NCBI GenBank assembly: GCA_902495075.1
Contig: CABUVO010000020.1
Span: forward strand, 1 to 64,000
Reading direction: 5' to 3'
DNA: 64,000 nucleotides
Source: an uncultured Porphyromonadaceae bacterium
GTDB taxonomy: Bacteria; Bacteroidota; Bacteroidia; Bacteroidales; Muribaculaceae
A program made the translations under genes and the position numbers. Every line of letters begins with the position of its first letter. Within the stretch, counting starts at the first letter, position 1. The notes under the pieces were generated by a model. That model was not told where the DNA came from and searched no databases. It saw only the letters and a program-made list of their open reading frames with translations. This document shows, in pieces, positions 32,372 through 41,738 of the stretch.

Positions 32372-33700
32372 TCAGTTTTCAACAATTTTGAAATTGTCCA
32401 TAAACATACGCGACTGCTTGCCGTTAGGTTCCTGATAGAGATTGTCGAGTGTGCCGGGACCGGCAACGAAGACCACGCGCGATGTTCCGTCCATGCCCTG
32501 AACATTGATCGAGAACTGCGCCGAAGGGGTCTGCCAGATTACAGTGGCTGTTGAGTCGAGAGCCGGAATCATCCATGCGTTGTCATCGAATGTGAATTTT
32601 ACGGCATCGAGAGTGACATTCTTGCCGTTGTCATCGCGATATCCCATAGTATATCCCATTTCACCCTGAGAACTGCAGTCAACAATCTTGCCGGGACCAA
32701 GGACGGCAACATAGAACATATTGTGGTCTTCTTTCACATTCTTTGTAGTTCCATATCCAAGGGCAGACCAGGAAATGGTGGCATTTGCATTGTTTCCGAG
32801 TTCGGGAACTGCAGGAGAGCAGGCATCGCCGCCATATCCACCTTTGCCGAATTTTACAAACTTGTCGCGATAATAGAACCATGTAGAGATGGAGGTCCAT
32901 CCATGAGCAATCTGTTCATCTGTCCAGCTTGACATGCCTAACTCTGAACCATGCGCATTCCAGCCGAGTATTCCTGCTTTAGGATTGGGTAGCCAGCTGA
33001 AATCATCGAAGAACGTAGCATATAGTTGTTCGATAGCCACAAGCTGGCGGATGTTTGAGAACTCACCTTTACCGCTGACAACCAGAGTCGCCATGATATC
33101 ATTACCGGTATCATTAATCAGGTCAGTGCTTACCTTGATTTCCTGCGGGGATACGGCAGTAGCGGTGAAGCGAGAGGCATCCGTGCCTTCAACCGAGCAT
33201 TCCCAGTCGAGGTTTGCATCAACAGTTATTGAAACCTCTCCTCCCGCACGCTTTAGAGTGACAAGTGCGGTAGAGAGTTTCAAGAATGGCTCACATCCCT
33301 TCTGACTGAAAGTGAGCAATTCCGGTTGTTCCACGCCGTTGAGCATAATCCTGAATTGGGCGACTCTCTGCAGTGGGGTGAGGTTCTCGTCAGCATAGAT
33401 GCGTATCAAACCATCGTCTTCTCCACTCATAGGATGTATCTTAGACCAAGACATACCTTCTTCATCAACAGGAACAAGTTCCCATTGACCGACAGCTCGC
33501 ACGGTATATTTTTTGCCGGCAGAATATGTTGTCATGTCGATTCCTTCCTGAGGAATAATGAGATTCTCGATCTCTTCTACCATGAATGATGCCGGTCCTT
33601 TGTAGGGTTCTTCATCCTTGCATCCTATAAAGCCTAAGGATATCACAGAGAAAGCTACGGCAACAGCCGTTTTATTCAAATATTTGATGTTCATCTTCAT
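32372..33700 (-). CDS. BACON-domain surface lipoprotein (SusE/F position)
   Basis: The ATG at 33700 overlaps the SusD stop (ATGA), giving 442 residues. The signal peptide ends in a lipobox, SLGFIGC, so it is a lipoprotein. Two Ig-like BACON segments (about 60-140 and 145-230, with LLTFSQKGCEPFLKL and RQLVAIEQLY at their ends) precede a larger beta-rich domain that begins FFDDFSWLPNP. Genes in this position after susD usually encode surface glycan-binding proteins. No enzyme motif is seen. Confidence 0.75.
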   Translation of the reverse strand: MKMNIKYLNKTAVAVAFSVISLGFIGCKDEEPYKGPASFMVEEIENLIIPQEGIDMTTYSAGKKYTVRAVGQWELVPVDEEGMSWSKIHPMSGEDDGLIRIYADENLTPLQRVAQFRIMLNGVEQPELLTFSQKGCEPFLKLSTALVTLKRAGGEVSITVDANLDWECSVEGTDASRFTATAVSPQEIKVSTDLINDTGNDIMATLVVSGKGEFSNIRQLVAIEQLYATFFDDFSWLPNPKAGILGWNAHGSELGMSSWTDEQIAHGWTSISTWFYYRDKFVKFGKGGYGGDACSPAVPELGNNANATISWSALGYGTTKNVKEDHNMFYVAVLGPGKIVDCSSQGEMGYTMGYRDDNGKNVTLDAVKFTFDDNAWMIPALDSTATVIWQTPSAQFSINVQGMDGTSRVVFVAGPGTLDNLYQEPNGKQSRMFMDNFKIVEN

Positions 33701-35283
33701 TGTAAACTTGGATTTGCTACCGGAAAATTGCCTGTTATTGCTTTGAGACTCCACCATACGGGGGTAAGCATGTCGTTCTCACCACCCATGCGTTGCAATG
33801 CCTCAGCGACGTGCTGTGGATTGGTACCTGTCGTGGTTATACAATAGGCGAAACGTTGCGGAAGCTGGTAGTTATTGAAATAAGTTCCTTCACCCATAGT
33901 GAGCACAGGCCATCCGGTGCGGCGTAGTTCATGGTATGCCTCCATACCCACCCAGAAGAGAGAAAGGAATTTCTGCTCACAAATGAGCTTTTCTTTGTTT
34001 GGATTATTATCCCACCCTGCGAGATTTCCGTTAAGGAATTTTGTGACGTTCTGTTCATCAATAGGTGCCTTTACTTTTGAATACTGTTCATATTCAGCCC
34101 ATTTGTAGCATGATGCAGCAACTGCATTTTCATAATAATCGCGTGCTGCTGTTTCTCCTCCGGTTATCAGACCCTTAAGGGCAGCTTCTGCGAGAATGAA
34201 CTGTACTTCGGAATAATCCATGAGGAATGCATGGGCATCATCGCGCACAAGTACGTTGTAATTGAGGAATGAAGCATCTTTGCCTGCAACTCCGCCATCT
34301 TCCGGCTGACATCCGGCTATGGTTCCTTTCCAGTCATCAACACCTGAACGTTTTATTGCCCATGTTGTGAGCCTTGGATCCTGTTCAACTTTTGATCCTT
34401 CATAATTAAGGGTCATTTTGAGGAACTGCTCGGCAATCAGATATGAACTGGATGAGAATTTACTTTGGTCAATGTCGATAGGACGGAAATGGTTGTAGTA
34501 GGGATCCACTCCTGTATTTCGTACGGTTGCGTTATCTCCATTTGATTCGAAAACAGGATACTTGGACGGATTGTCGAGCATCTCCTGCATTTTTTCGCCG
34601 GATTTCATTTCCGGTCGACCGCTGACGCGGCATAGGAGTCTGAGATAAATTGAATTGTTGAATTTTCTCCATTTTGCCATATCACCGGCATACATGAGAT
34701 CCATTGTGCCTTTTTCGAACTTTGGCTTGGAAGCATAGAGCTCATTTGCTGTCTCAAGCTCCGCAAACATTTGTTCGTAAACCTCTTTCTGACTATCGAA
34801 CTTCGGATGGTCGATGCCATTGTCTCCCTGATAAGCCTCGCTGTAAGGGATGTCTCCATATAAATCCGTGAGATTTGATAGAAGATAAACCTTAAGTGTC
34901 AGGGCTACTGCTTTACATGCATCGTCTTTAAATTTCTCTGCAAGCTTATACATGTGCACGGCATTGCCGGCTTTGGTGGCGTAGTTGCTCCACACAGAAG
35001 AGAACTGGTTGTCAGTAATCTTGTACCTGTGTCGTTCCTGTCCGCTCAGAGATGTGCATGCTGTAAATTGCACAAGTTCGTCACACCAATAGTAGGCGTA
35101 ATAGGTATTGTTTTTCGCAGTGGAATAGAAAAGGCTCTCAAACATGCCGTAAGGTTGAAGTTCTCCTACGAGCATCTTGTTGGGGTCGGTGTTTGTTTCT
35201 TCGAAATCATGCGTACATCCGCCACATACGCCGCTGAGTATGATGAGAGAAGCTGCGAAATATATTTTTGATTTATTCTTCAT
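33697..35283 (-). CDS. SusD/RagB-like outer-membrane lipoprotein (locus 1)
   Basis: Binds substrate on the cell surface and delivers it to the SusC channel. The start at 35283 (MKNKSKIYFAASLIILSG) gives a signal peptide with lipobox VCGGC; the upstream in-frame ATG at 35310 is inside the intergenic gap and SusC end. The block FEETNTDPNK after the Cys is the hallmark of the SusD-like_2 subfamily. TPR-like helices with MAKWRKFNNSIYLRLLCRVS are typical. At 528 residues the length is normal. It begins 7 bp after susC. Confidence 0.92.
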   Translation of the reverse strand: MKNKSKIYFAASLIILSGVCGGCTHDFEETNTDPNKMLVGELQPYGMFESLFYSTAKNNTYYAYYWCDELVQFTACTSLSGQERHRYKITDNQFSSVWSNYATKAGNAVHMYKLAEKFKDDACKAVALTLKVYLLSNLTDLYGDIPYSEAYQGDNGIDHPKFDSQKEVYEQMFAELETANELYASKPKFEKGTMDLMYAGDMAKWRKFNNSIYLRLLCRVSGRPEMKSGEKMQEMLDNPSKYPVFESNGDNATVRNTGVDPYYNHFRPIDIDQSKFSSSSYLIAEQFLKMTLNYEGSKVEQDPRLTTWAIKRSGVDDWKGTIAGCQPEDGGVAGKDASFLNYNVLVRDDAHAFLMDYSEVQFILAEAALKGLITGGETAARDYYENAVAASCYKWAEYEQYSKVKAPIDEQNVTKFLNGNLAGWDNNPNKEKLICEQKFLSLFWVGMEAYHELRRTGWPVLTMGEGTYFNNYQLPQRFAYCITTTGTNPQHVAEALQRMGGENDMLTPVWWSLKAITGNFPVANPSLQ

Positions 35284-35290
35284 GATAATG

Positions 35291-38200
35291 TTAGAATGAA
35301 AGTTTGACATTCACGCCATAGGTGCGGGTCATAGGAAGTGCTCCGGCTTCAACACCGCTATATACGTTGGTTCCAACCAGGGCTCCTGCCTCCGGGTCAT
35401 AAAGCGGGAACTTTGTTATGCAGAATATGTTGGTGGCATAGAAACCGACAGATACACCCTGAAATACTTTAGACTTGCGACATAATCTCGCAGGAAGGTT
35501 ATAATCGAGACGCAGTTCCTTGAGTTTCAAGAAATCGGTCTTAAAAATATTCTCTTCAGTGAAATCTCGTTTGTAGATCAGAGTATAGTAGGAGTTGATG
35601 CTTCCCGTAACAGTCTTGTTCGGCTGATAGGTGATGGTTCCGTCAGAGCCAACGACAGCATTGACACCCTCGACTACAAGGCCGTCGTAACGTCCTGGGA
35701 GAGAATTTTTCAATTTACCTTGATAGGCGAACATCGCGTGGGTAAGAGAATAGGCATGACCACCCATCTGGGCGGTGAAGTTGAGACCGAGCGTAAAATC
35801 TTTGTATCTGAAATTCATAGCCATTCCACCTCTCCATGTGGGATTTATCTTACCAAAATTTTTGTTGGTAGTCTGGTCAAGAATTGGCAATCCCGTGCTT
35901 GGGTCTACAATCTTCATGCCGGAACAGTCAACTTTGTTGCCATTCTCATCCGTATAGAAAGAACCTTGTGGAGCGCGTTCATAACCTCGCCCATAAAGCC
36001 AGCCCATTTCCTTGCCTATGTAAGAGTAAATGTTTACTCCATTTCCTACAATATTCTGAGCCTGCTGGTAAGGGATTTCAGGATCCCATCCGTCTTCAAG
36101 GCTGACGAGTTTGTTCCAGTTGCGTGCCCAGTTGATGTCAATGCTCCATGTGAAATCGCGTGTGCGGACAGGAACTCCATGCAAAGCAATTTCGATACCT
36201 TGATTCCGAATCTCTCCACAATTCATTTTCTTACTTGATGATCCGATTATGGGATCTGTGACAGCACTGATAATCTGGTTTGTTGTTCTTGAATTATAAT
36301 AGGCGATATCGAAACCAAGACGGTTCATGAATAATTTAGTCTCTATACCAACTTCCCAGCTTTCTACATTCTCCGGTTTTATGAAATAATTCGCACGATT
36401 GCCAGGCAATTCATAGCTGCCGGGGTAAGTGGATGAACTTGTGTAGGAATCCACAAGCGTGTAGGGAGACGTGTCATTACCCACGTTTGCCCATGAGCCA
36501 CGCACCTTGAGCATATTTACCCAAGGAGCCTTATCCTGCAGTTTCAATACCTGGTCAAGGAGTACGCTCGCTGATACTGAAGGGTAAAAGAAAGACCAGT
36601 TGTGGCGACCAAGTGCAGACGACCAGTCGTTGCGAGCGGTGATGTCGAGGAAGTATGTATTGTCCCAACTTGCATTGAGAAAACCATAGAAACTGTTCAC
36701 CACCTTGCGGCTCCTCCAGTTGTATTCACGGGGATTTTCACCGGTTGGTAGATTGGTTGAATTGTATACACCCTCTTCCCCGAGTTTTGATAGAGTGATT
36801 GAATGTCTCCAAACGCTGCGGGTCATGTTGTTTCCCCCGAATGCTGCATTAAGTCCAAGACGTTGACCGAATAGCTCATTGTTGACATACTTAAGCATGA
36901 AGTCGAGGTTGGTTTCATTGTCACGGTTGTTCTGCTCCCGGTAAAAGCCGGATTTATATCCCGGTGTGCGGAAAGGTTTTTTCTGTTGACGGAAATCGGT
37001 CATGAAGTCAGTTCCGGCACGCAGATCAAGAGATAGTCCCTTTACAGGAAAAGATACTTGAACGAGGACATTTCCATAAAAGCGATCCTTGTTTATAGAG
37101 TTTGTTGCTTCGTAAAGCTGCTGATATGGATTTCCTGGCTCGGTATTGCCGAGACGATTTACCATTGATTTACCATCGTAACGATTGGATTCATAATTCT
37201 CCTTAGTGCATCTGCCTGCAAAATATTCGTTTTTATATGAATCCATGCTGATGTTGTTCGTACCCCATATAATATAATATGTAGGGGCGGAAGTGGAATA
37301 ACCTGAGATAGGCGTGTTGTCAGACGTTTTGTGAAGGTAGTTACCTTTCGCCTGGATCTTTATCCATTTGCTGACTTTAGTGTTGAATGAGAAGGATACG
37401 GAAGTATTGGTGTATCCGGTGTTGGGCATGATCCAGTTGTTGCGTGTGTCTGTTACGGATACACGAGAACTCGTACCTTTTCCATTGTTTGAGGTAAGGG
37501 TCACAGAATTCTTGAAAGTTGTGCCCGTTCGGAATATTCCTGTATACCAATCATCTGCATATACATAGGGCAACAGAGTATATTCTCCAGTTTCCCAGTT
37601 GTATGACTCATACTGGTTTCTTAGTTTGGATGCATCGAACTTTTCACCGAAAGCATATCGAGAAGTGACTGTGGTAGGAGTGAAGCCTTCAGGTGCCTCC
37701 GTGTTTTTAAACTGCCAGAATCCGTATTGTCCGAATCCGTTGTCGTTGCCAGGTCCGTATTCTTTCTGGAAATCGGGGAAATAGCCGGCGCGCTCGAAAG
37801 TGACTGAAGAGTTGACTGTCACACCAATGCCTTTTGTCTTTTTACCGGATTTTGTAGTTATGACGATTGCACCGTTGGCAGCGCGTGATCCATAAAGAGC
37901 CGTGGCTGCAGGACCTTTCAGAACGGATACGCTTTCCACATCTTCAGGGTTGATTTCCGAAGCCGCGTTACCAAAGTCAACCGGGCTGTCGGCATTGGAA
38001 TATGTTCCGCCGGATCCTGTGCCGGCATCGCCCGAGTTGATGGGCACACCATCAACGACGAAAAGGGCTTCGTTGCTGCCATAGTTGAGCGATTGATCGC
38101 CACGGAGCACTATGCGCATTGAGCCTGCAGGTCCGCTGCCGGCACCGGTGGCGCTAAGTCCGGCAACTTTGCCGTCAAGGGCATTGAGCCAGTTTCCAGA

Positions 38201-38920
38201 AACAGTGTTGTTAAGATCCTCTCCTTCGACTTTTGTGACTGCATAACCCAAAGATTTCTGTTCTCGGGTAATGCCCAACGCCGTAACTACGACTTCGTTA
38301 AGGTTTGTTGAGGAAGACTTAAGTGCGATTTTTAGATTTTTTCCTTTGGTGGCTGTCATTTCTGCGGAATTGTAACCGACATAGCGGGCTACAACAACAG
38401 GATGCGCTGAAGCAACACGTATGATAAATTTTCCATCGGCATCTGTGGAAGCTCCTAAATTAGTGCCCTTGACCATCACGGTGGCACCGATGAGAGGTTC
38501 ACCCTTCTCATCGACCACCGTGCCGGTCAGGTTCCAGCCGTTTCCCGGTTTCTTTTCCTCTGCTGGTGCTTCAGGCTGCTTTTTTTGCTCCTTTTTCTGT
38601 TCGAGAGCAGAGGCGCGTGCAAGCAGGATTTTTTTGTTTTGCACTTTTACGGAAGTTCCCGGCAGAGCTTCGCGTAGGATGGAAGAAATCGGTTTGTTTA
38701 CCGCCTTGATAGTGACACGACGTTCGAGTGGCAGATCCGCATCCGCGTATGCGAACGTGTAACTGCTTTTCTTCTCGATTACATTGAGAAGTTCCCTTAC
38801 CGTAATGTTACGGGCATCAAGCGAGATTGCTTCTTTTTGCGCAAGAGCGTGAGAGGTTCCAGCCAAAAGAAGAATCAATACAGGGATAAGCCTGCATAGG
38901 GTTTTCAATTGATGAATCAT
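35291..38920 (-). CDS. SusC/RagA TonB-linked outer membrane transporter with STN domain (locus 1)
   Basis: A 1209-residue outer-membrane importer. Signal peptide 1-28; STN signalling domain about 30-102 (ITVRELLNVIEKKSSYTFAY); a charged linker KKEQKKQPEAPAEEKK; carboxypeptidase-D-like domain about 128-208; plug starting near 215 with DALDGKVAGLSAT-like SusC motifs and FVVDGVPINSGD; beta barrel to the C-terminal Phe. The STN domain is the part that signals to a FecR anti-sigma protein, and a fecR gene lies just upstream (36 bp). ACTAACCTTA, a motif shared with the other susC leader, lies before the start. Confidence 0.93.
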   Translation of the reverse strand: MIHQLKTLCRLIPVLILLLAGTSHALAQKEAISLDARNITVRELLNVIEKKSSYTFAYADADLPLERRVTIKAVNKPISSILREALPGTSVKVQNKKILLARASALEQKKEQKKQPEAPAEEKKPGNGWNLTGTVVDEKGEPLIGATVMVKGTNLGASTDADGKFIIRVASAHPVVVARYVGYNSAEMTATKGKNLKIALKSSSTNLNEVVVTALGITREQKSLGYAVTKVEGEDLNNTVSGNWLNALDGKVAGLSATGAGSGPAGSMRIVLRGDQSLNYGSNEALFVVDGVPINSGDAGTGSGGTYSNADSPVDFGNAASEINPEDVESVSVLKGPAATALYGSRAANGAIVITTKSGKKTKGIGVTVNSSVTFERAGYFPDFQKEYGPGNDNGFGQYGFWQFKNTEAPEGFTPTTVTSRYAFGEKFDASKLRNQYESYNWETGEYTLLPYVYADDWYTGIFRTGTTFKNSVTLTSNNGKGTSSRVSVTDTRNNWIMPNTGYTNTSVSFSFNTKVSKWIKIQAKGNYLHKTSDNTPISGYSTSAPTYYIIWGTNNISMDSYKNEYFAGRCTKENYESNRYDGKSMVNRLGNTEPGNPYQQLYEATNSINKDRFYGNVLVQVSFPVKGLSLDLRAGTDFMTDFRQQKKPFRTPGYKSGFYREQNNRDNETNLDFMLKYVNNELFGQRLGLNAAFGGNNMTRSVWRHSITLSKLGEEGVYNSTNLPTGENPREYNWRSRKVVNSFYGFLNASWDNTYFLDITARNDWSSALGRHNWSFFYPSVSASVLLDQVLKLQDKAPWVNMLKVRGSWANVGNDTSPYTLVDSYTSSSTYPGSYELPGNRANYFIKPENVESWEVGIETKLFMNRLGFDIAYYNSRTTNQIISAVTDPIIGSSSKKMNCGEIRNQGIEIALHGVPVRTRDFTWSIDINWARNWNKLVSLEDGWDPEIPYQQAQNIVGNGVNIYSYIGKEMGWLYGRGYERAPQGSFYTDENGNKVDCSGMKIVDPSTGLPILDQTTNKNFGKINPTWRGGMAMNFRYKDFTLGLNFTAQMGGHAYSLTHAMFAYQGKLKNSLPGRYDGLVVEGVNAVVGSDGTITYQPNKTVTGSINSYYTLIYKRDFTEENIFKTDFLKLKELRLDYNLPARLCRKSKVFQGVSVGFYATNIFCITKFPLYDPEAGALVGTNVYSGVEAGALPMTRTYGVNVKLSF

Positions 38921-38956
38921 TCTGTGAAATTAAGGTTAGTTATTTAAAGTATTTAA

Positions 38957-39943
38957 TTAGTTGATATATAAAGTGTTGTCTTCTATTTGATAATTGATGT
39001 CGGTCAGATAAGACAATACAGGCATCAGATCTTCGAGATCATCATTATGGAGAGTGAGGGAAACACGTTTGTCGAGATCAACATTTCCGGCGATATCCAG
39101 TTCTACGCTGTATTTCCGGCTAAGGGTGATCAGCAGGTCTCCCAACGGCTCGTTCTCAAGTTTGAGGCGAGGTTCTATCCATCTGCAGTAGTTTATTGCA
39201 GCTGTTTCCTCAACATTGCAGTCTCCGTTCGAGCGGTTGAATACAAGTCTTTGGTCGGGATGTATTGTTACTGGTTCTTTTATGTCTTTGCCTTCCACTT
39301 TTACCTTTCCTGTGAGCAGCACCACTTCTTCTTTTGAAGAGAAAGAATAGTTGCGGACATCGAAAGATGTTCCCAGAACTTCAACTTCCATCTCTGTGAG
39401 CTTTACGACAAAAGGATGCTCTGCATCTTTTGTCACATCAAAAAATGCCTCACCTTCCACACTTACGCGACGTTTCCCATCCGCTAAAAACGATTCTGAA
39501 TTATAAGTCAGTTTTGTGTCGGAGTTGAGTCGCACATTGGTGCCGTCGGGAAGTGTGAATTCACCGGTAGATCCTTTTGCCGTGATGAGAATTGTCTTGT
39601 TCTCTTCACTTGATCCGGCTGCAATATACGTTATAATTGCCGAGAGACACATTGCAATTACAACCGCAGCATATTTTATAATGCGACGAATGCGGAATCT
39701 TCCGATCTTAGTGGATGAACCGTTATTCAATGAAATATCATTGAGCAGTCTGGTCAATGCTGCGGGATTGAAAGTATCGCTGTCTTTCCCAAACTCTCTG
39801 TCCCATAGGGCAAGCATAGAGGATGACAGTTCCGGGTCGTCCTGATGATCCAGCATCCATTGGCGTATGGTAACGCGGATATCGTCCGGAACGGAAGGAT
39901 GGTTGTATATGAAATCCAATATCTTTTCGTAGTCCTTGTTCAT
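38957..39943 (-). CDS. FecR-family anti-sigma factor without adjacent sigma gene
   Basis: A 328-residue inner-membrane protein. Cytoplasmic N-terminal sigma-binding part 1-90, one membrane helix at 91-109 (YAAVVIAMCLSAIITYIAA), periplasmic FecR domain (FTLPDGTNVRLNSDTKLTY) and a C-terminal STN-like DUF4974 domain ending NYQIEDNTLYIN. It should pass the signal from the SusC STN domain to an ECF sigma factor. Unusually it lies inside the operon, 14 bp after the metallophosphoesterase gene, and no sigma gene is next to it. Candidates in the window are at 21017 and 53369. Confidence 0.9.
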   Translation of the reverse strand: MNKDYEKILDFIYNHPSVPDDIRVTIRQWMLDHQDDPELSSSMLALWDREFGKDSDTFNPAALTRLLNDISLNNGSSTKIGRFRIRRIIKYAAVVIAMCLSAIITYIAAGSSEENKTILITAKGSTGEFTLPDGTNVRLNSDTKLTYNSESFLADGKRRVSVEGEAFFDVTKDAEHPFVVKLTEMEVEVLGTSFDVRNYSFSSKEEVVLLTGKVKVEGKDIKEPVTIHPDQRLVFNRSNGDCNVEETAAINYCRWIEPRLKLENEPLGDLLITLSRKYSVELDIAGNVDLDKRVSLTLHNDDLEDLMPVLSYLTDINYQIEDNTLYIN

Positions 39944-39957
39944 AGTGGAATTTCAGA

Positions 39958-41685
39958 TTAATTCATTTTTACTGAAAAATTTTTTGGTCGGTCAATGGTT
40001 TGTATATAGATTTTTCCGAAATTGTCAGTTACTTTTACTGTCACCCGTGTGTCGGGTTTCGAAGCTCTGGCTTTGAAAAAATGTGTGGAATATTGAGTTG
40101 AGAATGTGGATGTAGCTGTCGGCACTGCATTATGACTGAGTCTCTGGCATTCGTAAGACAGGATATGGAGAGGATCCTTTGTGCGCACGCGGCTCACATA
40201 TAATGGAACACCCTCTTCTTCAATTTCAATTTTCCATCCCGGCTGCCAAGAGAAAAGGTTAACAAGAACCTCATTATTGTTGCTTACCTGATAATATACA
40301 TCGGCGTAATCCTTTACCAGTTTTTTATATTGGGTATTTCCCGATACGCATGATTCATCTATCCTGACCTTATTCAGATCATATACCCTAAACTGATAGT
40401 TCTCATCGAATCCAATACATTTGTAAGAATAATTTAGTTTCTTACCCTCAAGCCTAAGAACGCCGTAACCTCCGGGTGTGCCGTCGGTGCAGAGATGATT
40501 GCCGGCATAACCGCTTTTGCCTGTCCACCATAATGATCCGGAGAGCGATGCTACATTATGTTCAGTCACACCCGGAAGATATGGCGATTCAACATTAAAG
40601 TTGCGGTGATAATGACCGGTGAAGAGAGTTACATTCGTGAATGAAGAAATTATTTCTTCCAGCTTATCAGTGTTTAGCATGTTCCTTTTCGTGGTGATAT
40701 TCTGTCCTGACAGAGTCGGTTCGGCATAAAAAGGGACGTGTGCGCAAATTACTAACGGAGAATTTTTATCGGAGATTGTTGAAAGGTCAGCCTTGAGCCA
40801 TTCGAGTTGTTTTTCGGTCAGGGCACGATCATAAGACCTTTCACCCATCTCTGAGGCAGTGGCTCCCGGATTGTTGTATATCACATTATCAAGAATTATA
40901 AAATGCGCGTCTCCAATATTAAATGAATAGTAAGACGGAGCAATATTCATTCTGAAAATAGCAGAGGATTTCCAATCGTCAGCAATATAGGGATTGTTGT
41001 CGTGATTGCCGATGGTGTGAAAGATCGGAGAATTTATATCTTGCAGACATTTCACCGCGTCTATCAGATCAAAAGAATTTGATTTCCAAAATTGATCCCA
41101 GCTTGAATCTCCCAATGAGATTGAAACTACGTTTCTACCGGATTGCTTCTCGTGGGTGATAAAACTGTTTATATCCGGAAGCACTTTCGAATTGAACTGC
41201 TTGAGATCCTCAGTCCTATTCGCAAGATGCTGGTCGGCATGAATTATTATCGTGGATGAATAATTATCGGCAGGGTAGAGTTTGAAATTGTGGATCTCTG
41301 CTTGCTTCGGTGGAAGAGTGAGAGTTTGATAGAATTGTGGCAGGTTATTGTTTAATTCTGCGGTATAATTCTCGGGCAATGATACGAAAACGCAGTTGCA
41401 GGATTTATCGGATACTATTCGGTATTCGCCATTTTTATCAGTCAGTGTCACCTTTATTCCATCGGACACGACTACGTCGGCTATTGGTGTCCCTTCCGGT
41501 GTTGTAACTTTACCGATTATTGTCGCTCCGTCGGTTTGCTCTCCGGCTGACTCGCCCGGTTTTTCAGGAGTCTCTTCATTTGAAGGAATTTCCATTATAT
41601 CAGGAGGAGTTGTGTGGCTGCAGGAGCTGCTGCCGAAAAGCAAACCCGACAGAACTACAAACAGTGTAATAGCGATATTTTTCAT
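39958..41685 (-). CDS. Calcineurin-like metallophosphoesterase, probable lipoprotein
   Basis: A 575-residue exported phosphoesterase with the three-part layout known from Bacteroidota: N-terminal carboxypeptidase-regulatory-like domain (about 52-135, IIGKVTTPEGTPIADVVV), catalytic Metallophos domain (about 145-400) and a C-terminal beta domain. Metal ligands are visible: Asp151 and His153 (HADQH), Asp193 (LGDS), Asn227-His228-Asp229 (GNHDN), CAHVPF and GHYHRN. A probable lipobox Cys22 follows the signal peptide. It would remove phosphate or split phosphodiesters. It follows the GDPD gene by 53 bp. Confidence 0.85.
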   Translation of the reverse strand: MKNIAITLFVVLSGLLFGSSSCSHTTPPDIMEIPSNEETPEKPGESAGEQTDGATIIGKVTTPEGTPIADVVVSDGIKVTLTDKNGEYRIVSDKSCNCVFVSLPENYTAELNNNLPQFYQTLTLPPKQAEIHNFKLYPADNYSSTIIIHADQHLANRTEDLKQFNSKVLPDINSFITHEKQSGRNVVSISLGDSSWDQFWKSNSFDLIDAVKCLQDINSPIFHTIGNHDNNPYIADDWKSSAIFRMNIAPSYYSFNIGDAHFIILDNVIYNNPGATASEMGERSYDRALTEKQLEWLKADLSTISDKNSPLVICAHVPFYAEPTLSGQNITTKRNMLNTDKLEEIISSFTNVTLFTGHYHRNFNVESPYLPGVTEHNVASLSGSLWWTGKSGYAGNHLCTDGTPGGYGVLRLEGKKLNYSYKCIGFDENYQFRVYDLNKVRIDESCVSGNTQYKKLVKDYADVYYQVSNNNEVLVNLFSWQPGWKIEIEEEGVPLYVSRVRTKDPLHILSYECQRLSHNAVPTATSTFSTQYSTHFFKARASKPDTRVTVKVTDNFGKIYIQTIDRPKNFSVKMN

Positions 41686-41738
41686 AAGCTACCTTATAAC
41701 ACTAACTTTAGAATCATTAAGCATTGAATCTTTCAAAC

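Noticed and set aside
32293..32505. 71-residue N-terminal extension of the 31483 protein
   Set aside because: It covers the intercistronic hairpin and the end of the BACON gene; the signal peptide begins at 32292.
35720..36238. Plus-strand frame of 172 codons inside susC
   Set aside because: Antisense to the beta-barrel part of susC; no start signal or domain.
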